DNA of 21,100 bases from DASYPQ01 sp041488095 (GTDB taxonomy: Bacteria; Planctomycetota; UBA1135; GCA-002686595): contig JBGPOP010000054.1 in assembly GCA_041488095.1 (NCBI GenBank), positions 1 to 21,100 on the forward strand. Direction: 5' to 3'. Of the stretch, positions 16,856 through 21,100 are shown piece by piece. Under the pieces are notes generated by a model. It was not told the DNA's origin. It was given only the letters and a program-made list of their open reading frames with translations, and did no database searches. A program made the translations under genes and the position numbers. Positions within the stretch are counted from its first letter, which is position 1, and every line of letters begins with the position of its first letter.

Positions 16856-17466
16856 CGTGGGGAGAGCATGGTCTCCAAGTCCAGGTGTTGCGGGCCCGAG
16901 ACGCCTTGCCACTCGATGCGCACGCGAACGGGCAAGAGCTTGTAGTCGGTGGCGTGATTGAGAGCGTCGACGACCCCGTCGCCGTTGAGGTCGCGAGGCA
17001 TGCTCAGCGCGGCCACGTCGACGTCCTCCCGCAGCTGCTCGAGCCCGCCGAGGGTCTGTGTGGGGAACATGACGCGACCGCAGGCGCCGTCGGCGTCGCC
17101 ATGCTGCACCTGAAGACCTGCGACGGCGAAGTTGGGGCCGAGCGCGGGGCTCGAGAGCCCGACGTCATCGCCCTTGGCGGCGTTGTAGGCGGCGAATACC
17201 TCGCCGAAGGGGCGGCTCTCGATCTGCTCCATGACGCGCCGCGCGGCCTGCTGGGCGAGCGCGGAATCGCGATTGACGCGGTTGAGCGACATCGACAGGA
17301 GCATCGACCCGGAAAGCCCCGTGATCGCCACCGCCAGGATGACCATCACCGCCATGATCTCGACCAGCGTGAAGCCCCGGCGCGCGCGACGGCGCGCATC
17401 GGGCGAACGAGTGTTGGAGCTCGGGCTCCGGCCCCCCGCGAGCCATCCTGTCGGTCTTGTCCCCAT
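16852..17466 (-). CDS. PilV-like prepilin
   Basis: 204 residues. The leader is unusually long and basic; cleavage is expected at RRG31|FTLVE with Glu36 at +5, followed by a hydrophobic helix to about residue 58. The mature part has the GspI/PilV pattern AQQAARRVMEQIESRPFGEV. A calcium-like loop DLNGDGVVD occurs at 159-167. ATG 17466 is supported by AAGGAGGG ten bases upstream. The first ~22 codons belong to a long direct repeat also found at the start of the 19592 gene; the 6-nt length difference between copies keeps the frame, which supports translation from this ATG. It is translationally coupled (ATGA) to the PilW-like gene. Confidence 0.87.
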   Translation of the reverse strand: MGTRPTGWLAGGRSPSSNTRSPDARRRARRGFTLVEIMAVMVILAVAITGLSGSMLLSMSLNRVNRDSALAQQAARRVMEQIESRPFGEVFAAYNAAKGDDVGLSSPALGPNFAVAGLQVQHGDADGACGRVMFPTQTLGGLEQLREDVDVAALSMPRDLNGDGVVDALNHATDYKLLPVRVRIEWQGVSGPQHLDLETMLSPR

Positions 17467-17712
17467 GGTGATACCGCCCTCCTTATCGACGGACGCGCAC
17501 CGGCTCCCTGCCCTGCGTGTCCCGCCGCTTTCGCGGGGACGCTTCGTGGGACCCACCGTCTGCAAGGTGGGCTTCGCATCGATGAGCATTCCTGGTCGGC
17601 AGCCGGAAGAACTCGTGCAGCGGATTAGAAAGTTCTTCCCCGGGACCCCGAATCTCGTGGCTCAACGCGGTTGAGCGAATTTCGGCTGGAAGGATCTTCC
17701 CTGTGAATCCGG
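17401..17712 (-). repeat. Long imperfect direct repeat, copy A (pilin leader plus first codons)
   Basis: About 312 bp that aligns end to end with 19521-19837. On the minus strand it covers an upstream block with CGAAAT and GCCACGA, the leader hairpins, the ribosome-binding site, and the opening ATGGGGACAAGAC of the PilV-like gene as far as the codons for SNTRSP. Conserved stretches include TTGCAGACGGTGGG and AGCGTCCCCGCGA. Confidence 0.85.
17467..17572 (-). promoter_or_regulatory. Structured 5' leader of PilV-like gene (copy A)
   Basis: Two hairpins precede the start. Hairpin 1 (17551-17572) has the stem GCCCACC/GGUGGGU around loop UUGCAGAC. Hairpin 2 (17519-17540) has the stem GUCCC-CGC/GCG-GC-GGGAC with a GAAA tetraloop and a two-base bulge. 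A strong AAGGAGGG follows. The same hairpins recur in copy B with pairing kept. I could not fit it to the c-di-GMP-I (GEMM) riboswitch core, so class and ligand are unassigned. Confidence 0.6.
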
Positions 17713-17747
17713 GCCGCCAAGCCCCGATCGGCACGCGGTCCGCAGCC

Positions 17748-19592
17748 CTACCAGCTCACGATGTCTTGCGCGGTCACGGCCATGGGCGTGAACGGAGGGA
17801 GGTTCGCCACGTTGTTGAAGGCGGTGTTGTAGCTCCAGTTGCGATTCGGGGCTTCGTAGCGGTCGCTCCCGTAGACCCACGCTCCCGTCGCGTACTGGGA
17901 GAACCAGGGCTTCACGAACGAGCCCTTGATGGTGGAGGTCTGACCGGACCAGTCCTCGTGGAAGCGAGGCAGGTTTTCGAGACCTCCGTTGTAGCTGCTG
18001 CCGACGGTCTCCGTGTTTCCGGTCACGACGGCCGTGTTGTAGGTCGTGCTCTGGGCTTTCGGCAGGTTTCCCCGCGTCTTGGAGTCATCCCACGCCTTGG
18101 AGAGAAGGTTGAGGGAGTCGCAGATGACCGACGCGGGCTTCTCGCTCGTGGTGTTGTAGTCCCCCCAGACGTACAGGGGATCCGGGGTGGCTACGGTCAG
18201 ATTGGACGCCAGGGTCGCTCCGTTCATGAGACGGATTCCGTTCGCGTTGACGCCCGTGCCCTCTCCGTAGTTGGCCGCGTAGAGCAGTCCATTCGCGGGG
18301 AACTTCCCGGTCGAGCTCAGCTTGCCGAGATCGATCTGCGTGACCTTGATCTTCGTGCTCGACCCGTTCGCCTGGCGTGCGTCGTACATCGGCTTGACCG
18401 AGATCGCAGTCGAGACGGCGGCGCTGATGTCCAGGCCCGAGGAGTTGTAGGCCTTCCACGTGCCGTCCGCGAAGGTGAGGATCGAGAGGTCGGAGTGAGC
18501 GTGGTAGTAGCCCGGGCTGAAGGCACCGGTTCCGGTCGGAACCTGGACATACCGCTGCTGGGCAGCGTCCCAGTTGTAGTCGCCCTGAGGGTTCGACTCG
18601 TACATCGCCGTGGAGCCGACGTTGGGCGGGGTGGACTCCGTGATGCCGTGCTCGTGGGTCATGACGGTGGTCCCGGTCTGCCCGTAGGCCGCCGGCTGGG
18701 CCCAGTAGGCGAGCGCTCCGGGTGCGAAGGGGAGCCAGTCGCCGGATTCGGTGAAGTTGCCGTTGTTGTTCGCGTCGTAGCCCGCCGTGAAGCGGCTGTC
18801 GTACCCGCTCGTCGTCGTCACGCCCACGGAGCTCATCTGGGACTTGCTCTTCATCTGGGTGTACTGGACGGGCTCGGCCGCATTGAAGGGATTCGCCACC
18901 CAGTTGCGGATCCGGACGGACCCGGGCGAGGAGGTCGGGTCGTCCTTGCGATTGCGGTAGATGTTCCCTGCGGTATGGAGATAGTTCGTGTCGAGGGTCA
19001 GGGTGGTGTTCGAGCCCAGGTACATGTCGCGGTTGGTGTGCACGCGGCCGCGGATCGTCATGTCCGCCCCGGGGAGGATCTCGAGGTCGTTGTCGTAGAA
19101 GACGGCGTACTGGAACAGGGGAGTCGCCATCGCGTTCAGGATCCGGTGCGCGCTGGCCTGGATGCCGTTGACCGTGGCGGTGGAGTCGAGCTCGTAGCCC
19201 GTGACGACCGTCTGGATCCCCGCTGCATCGATGTTCGTGGTCGCGAAGCCGGTCGGCCTGATCGTGTAGCTGACCTGGTGGGCTCCGACCTGGACCGATC
19301 CGTTCTGGGGCACGCCGCCCCAGTTCGCGACCGCGATCTGGATCTGCTTCTTGCCTGACTCCACCGCCCCCTCGGTGGTGTACTGGGCCTCGACGTCGAA
19401 GCGCTTCACCTGCGCGTTCCGGTGGGCCACCGTCGCCGCGGCCATCGCCACGAGGATGAAGCTCGCCGCCAGGAACGCCGCAAAGAGGGCGAACAGGAGG
19501 GCCATGCCCGATTCGTTCGTGGGCGAATGGGTGTTGGATCCCCTGCTCCGGCTCGCTGCGAGCTCCATCCATCCTGTCAGTCTTGTCCCCAT
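17748..19592 (-). CDS. Large PilX-like pilus protein, first gene of the pilus operon
   Basis: 614 residues. A leader of 29 residues ends in NESG, then a hydrophobic helix (about 30-53, MALLFALFAAFLAASFILVA) and the segment YTTEGAVESGKKQIQ, as in PilX/GspK-type minor pilins. The +5 position is not glutamate, as is common for PilX. The long exported part contains IRGRVHTNRDMYLGS and TAGNIYRNR, similar in style to the second PilX-like protein at 14737, and a calcium-like loop DANNNGNFTESGD starting at Asp273. It ends in a tryptophan (QDIVSW). ATG 19592 is preceded by a GAGGGGGGG ribosome-binding stretch inside the duplicated leader. The frame stays open to 20177, but that part overlaps the neighbouring gene and is not protein-like. 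Likely a surface-exposed pilus component. Confidence 0.82.
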   Translation of the reverse strand: MGTRLTGWMELAASRSRGSNTHSPTNESGMALLFALFAAFLAASFILVAMAAATVAHRNAQVKRFDVEAQYTTEGAVESGKKQIQIAVANWGGVPQNGSVQVGAHQVSYTIRPTGFATTNIDAAGIQTVVTGYELDSTATVNGIQASAHRILNAMATPLFQYAVFYDNDLEILPGADMTIRGRVHTNRDMYLGSNTTLTLDTNYLHTAGNIYRNRKDDPTSSPGSVRIRNWVANPFNAAEPVQYTQMKSKSQMSSVGVTTTSGYDSRFTAGYDANNNGNFTESGDWLPFAPGALAYWAQPAAYGQTGTTVMTHEHGITESTPPNVGSTAMYESNPQGDYNWDAAQQRYVQVPTGTGAFSPGYYHAHSDLSILTFADGTWKAYNSSGLDISAAVSTAISVKPMYDARQANGSSTKIKVTQIDLGKLSSTGKFPANGLLYAANYGEGTGVNANGIRLMNGATLASNLTVATPDPLYVWGDYNTTSEKPASVICDSLNLLSKAWDDSKTRGNLPKAQSTTYNTAVVTGNTETVGSSYNGGLENLPRFHEDWSGQTSTIKGSFVKPWFSQYATGAWVYGSDRYEAPNRNWSYNTAFNNVANLPPFTPMAVTAQDIVSW

Positions 19593-19837
19593 GGTGATTC
19601 TGCCCCCCCTCTCAACAACCGTGCACCTGCTCCGTGCCCTGTGTGCCCCGCCGCACTCGCGGGGACGCTGCATGGGGCCCACCGTCTGCAAAGTGAGCTT
19701 CGCCTGCATGAGCATTTGTTGCCGGCAGCCGGAAGGCTTCGGGCAGCGGACTAGAAAGATCTTCCTTGTGGATCCAGGGTTCGTGGCCCAGCGGGGTTGC
19801 GCTGATTTCGAGCGGAAAGGTCTTCTCCTGAATCCGA
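19521..19837 (-). repeat. Long imperfect direct repeat, copy B (pilin leader plus first codons)
   Basis: About 317 bp matching copy A at 17401-17712. It covers the region between the second propeller gene and the large PilX-like gene and runs into the codons for SNTHSP. It differs from copy A by scattered substitutions and small indels, including a 6-bp in-frame insertion in the coding part. Confidence 0.85.
19593..19698 (-). promoter_or_regulatory. Structured 5' leader of large PilX-like gene (copy B)
   Basis: Hairpin 1 (19677-19698) has the stem GCUCACU/GGUGGGC around loop UUGCAGAC. Hairpin 2 (19645-19666) has the stem GUCCC-CGC/GCG-GC-GGGGC with loop GAGU. Compared with copy A, all three hairpin 1 differences fall in the stem and keep pairing through G-U wobbles. 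The ribosome-binding stretch GAGGGGGGG follows before ATG 19592. Confidence 0.6.
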
Positions 19838-19848
19838 GCCTCGTGGCC
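19735..19848 (-). repeat. Pair of degenerate 60-nt tandem units upstream of the leader
   Basis: Reading on the minus strand, GGCCACGA begins at 19848 and again at 19788, exactly 60 nt apart. Each is followed by GGATxCA and then GAAGAxCTTTC. Degenerate versions occur in copy A. The units may hold promoter or protein-binding sites, but I see no clear -35/-10 pair. Confidence 0.5.
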
Positions 19849-19887
19849 TGGCCGAGGTGCGCGCCGTCGGGGCCGCGACGATCACGG

Positions 19888-21100
19888 CTAGAGCGACCAG
19901 GCCACGTGCCCCGACTGCGTGGTGTTGAACGTGCTCGACGCAGAACAGCCGCCGAGCACCGTCGGGTCGCGGTAGTAGACGAGGTACCAGCGGCTCTGAC
20001 CGGGCAGGATCGGGTCGCCTTTCGCCGCCGATCGCGCTGAAACCGTCGGATCACCAGCGCCGAAGTCGGGTGCGGTGATGCTGCCGGCGGAAGCGATCTT
20101 GTTGAACAGCCGCTTGAGCGTCCCACCCGCGCAGCGCACGCCCTGGCCGTAGACGAGGCCCGAGGAGACGAGCGCATTGCCCTGCAGCACGATGCTCAAT
20201 GCCACCGGCTTCTCCTCGCTCGTCGTGAAGACCAGGCTGTCCATCGAGAGATAGGCGATTCCCGACGCCGTGAGGATCGCCCCGCCGGTGGCGGCTGAGT
20301 TGTTGCAGCCACGGCCGGATCCGCTGGGCGGGTTCGAGCAGGGGCACGCTTGCACACCACCCACGCCGGGATCGCACAGGCTCGTGAAGCCCGTCGCTTC
20401 GCGGTCGCGAACGAAAACGTCGTTATGCCCGTTCGTGTCCCCGGGGACGAGGAATGCCGCGGCGCTCTCGAACGTCACGTAGCGGCCGTCGGTTGAGATG
20501 AATAGACCGTAGTCGCCACTGTCGCCGTTTCCCTGCGCTCCGGCCGAGGAGACGCTTACCCGCTCGGTCGTGCTGTTCTGGCGGTCGCGGAGGAAGACGT
20601 CAAAGAACCCGTTGGTGTCCCCGGGGACGAGGTTGGTCGCGGAGCTGAGAAACGCCACGTAACGGCCGTCGGCGGAGATCGAGGAATAGTGGCTGGCACC
20701 ATTCCCCTGCGCCCCGATCGAGTCGAGGCTCACCCGTTCGGTCGTGCCGCTCAGGCGGTCGCGGAGGAAGACATCCTGGAATCCGTTCGTGTCCCCGGGG
20801 ACAAGGTTGGTCGCGTCGCTCCGGAACGCCACGTAGCGGCCGTCGGCGGAGATCGAGGGGTAGGCGCTGTCGTTGTTCCCCTGCACCCCGCCCGAGTCGA
20901 CGCTCACCCGCTCGGTCGTGCCGCTGAGGCGGTCGCGGACGAAGACGTCATAGAACCCGGTGGTGTCCCCGGGGACGAGGTTGGTCGCGTCGCTCACGAA
21001 CGCCACGTAGCGGCCGGCGGCGGAGATCGAGGTGGTACCCCCGCTGTTGCTGTTGCCCTGCGCCCCGACCGAGTCGACGCTCACCCGTTCGGTCGCGCCG
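19888..21100 (-). CDS. Secreted PD40-like propeller with Cys-rich C-terminal domain (5' end beyond right edge)
   Basis: The frame is open to the window edge, so the N-terminus is missing; 403 residues are visible. Four 58-60-residue blades are present (TTERVSVDS...GVQGN...SADGRYVAF.SDATNLVPGDTNGF.DVFLRD). The C-terminal domain begins near 20385 with LCDPGVGGVQACPCSNPP, GRGCNN, YGQGVRCAGGTLKRLF, RSAAKGDPI and YYRDP. This domain matches the C-terminus of the 5961-8084 protein, but here the TSP3 repeats between propeller and domain are absent. The first ATG in the window (21084) lies inside a blade and is not the true start. Probably exported; ligand unknown. It precedes the pilus operon by 295 bp on the same strand. 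Confidence 0.88.
   Translation of the reverse strand, partial: GATERVSVDSVGAQGNSNSGGTTSISAAGRYVAFVSDATNLVPGDTTGFYDVFVRDRLSGTTERVSVDSGGVQGNNDSAYPSISADGRYVAFRSDATNLVPGDTNGFQDVFLRDRLSGTTERVSLDSIGAQGNGASHYSSISADGRYVAFLSSATNLVPGDTNGFFDVFLRDRQNSTTERVSVSSAGAQGNGDSGDYGLFISTDGRYVTFESAAAFLVPGDTNGHNDVFVRDREATGFTSLCDPGVGGVQACPCSNPPSGSGRGCNNSAATGGAILTASGIAYLSMDSLVFTTSEEKPVALSIVLQGNALVSSGLVYGQGVRCAGGTLKRLFNKIASAGSITAPDFGAGDPTVSARSAAKGDPILPGQSRWYLVYYRDPTVLGGCSASSTFNTTQSGHVAWSL
20437..21100 (-). repeat. Tandem ~174-bp repeats encoding propeller blades
   Basis: The marker GTCCCCGGGGAC (GTCCCCGGGGAC or close) recurs at 20437, 20617, 20791 and 20965, giving spacings of 180, 174 and 174 bp. Units are much more alike at DNA level than those in the 5961 gene, suggesting recent duplication or gene conversion. 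The array continues past the right edge. Confidence 0.85.

Noticed and set aside
17467..17572. c-di-GMP-I (GEMM) riboswitch before the pilin genes
   Set aside because: Some local resemblance (GAAA-capped stem, GGGAC, ACGCA), but the two hairpins and their order do not reproduce the GEMM core; left unassigned.
17703..19358. 551-codon plus-strand frame opposite the large PilX-like gene
   Set aside because: Same antisense-shadow composition; the minus-strand gene has a prepilin-type helix and ribosome-binding site.
19593..20177. N-terminal extension of the large PilX-like protein
   Set aside because: Would overlap the second propeller gene in another frame and place the prepilin leader deep inside the protein.
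1..21100. CRISPR array, tRNA, rRNA or insertion sequence
   Set aside because: No regularly spaced short repeats with unique spacers, no recognisable RNA gene, and no transposase or terminal inverted repeats were seen; the repeats present are coding blades or the pilin leader duplication.

Overview
The window is high-GC DNA (about two thirds G+C by eye) from a Gram-negative-type bacterium. It encodes an outer-membrane porin, a lipoprotein peptidase, several prepilin-like proteins and large secreted repeat proteins. Long secreted propellers with thrombospondin-type-3 calcium repeats, plus a cysteine-rich C-terminal domain (CPC.NPP...GCNN), recall Planctomycetota. That placement is inferred from protein style only; no rRNA or marker gene is present. 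I see no tRNA, rRNA, CRISPR array, transposase or phage gene. Almost every gene is on the minus strand; only two (5961-8084 and 8544-8954) are on the plus strand.

Layout by position. (1) 1-4340, minus: a tightly packed cassette transcribed right to left. It holds a dethiobiotin-synthetase/DUF1611-like P-loop protein, an unusual fusion of a HEYGHH metallopeptidase to a CapA (PGA_cap) domain, and an ABC exporter cut by the left edge. The first two genes overlap by ATGA and the next gap is 5 nt. (2) 4643-5713, minus: an OprO/P-like porin, divergent from (3) 5961-8084, plus: a secreted seven-bladed propeller with TSP3 repeats and the cysteine-rich C-terminal domain. (4) 8085-8543: no convincing intact gene, but a likely decayed winged-helix reading frame on the minus strand. 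(5) 8544-8954, plus: a small stand-alone MshEN/GspE-N-like protein. (6) 9000-10100 and 10205-13090, minus: a secreted YVTN propeller and an M16 zinc-peptidase lipoprotein. (7) 13222-19592, minus: a pilus/pseudopilus subunit operon made of a large PilX-like protein, PilV-like and PilW-like prepilins, a second PilX-like protein and a membrane-anchored HEAT-repeat protein. (8) 19888-21100, minus: the C-terminal part of a second secreted propeller with the same C-terminal domain as gene 3.

The most unusual feature is an imperfect direct repeat of about 315 bp. It covers the leader and first ~22 codons of both the large PilX-like gene (19592) and the PilV-like gene (17466). Between copies, the predicted leader hairpins keep their pairing although the stem bases differ. 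This looks like a duplicated structured 5' leader that could co-regulate the two halves of the pilus operon. The second highlight is the peptidase-CapA fusion inside a P-loop/exporter cassette, which may make and export a small peptide-like product. No pilus ATPase, platform protein or prepilin peptidase is in the window, so assembly machinery must be encoded elsewhere.
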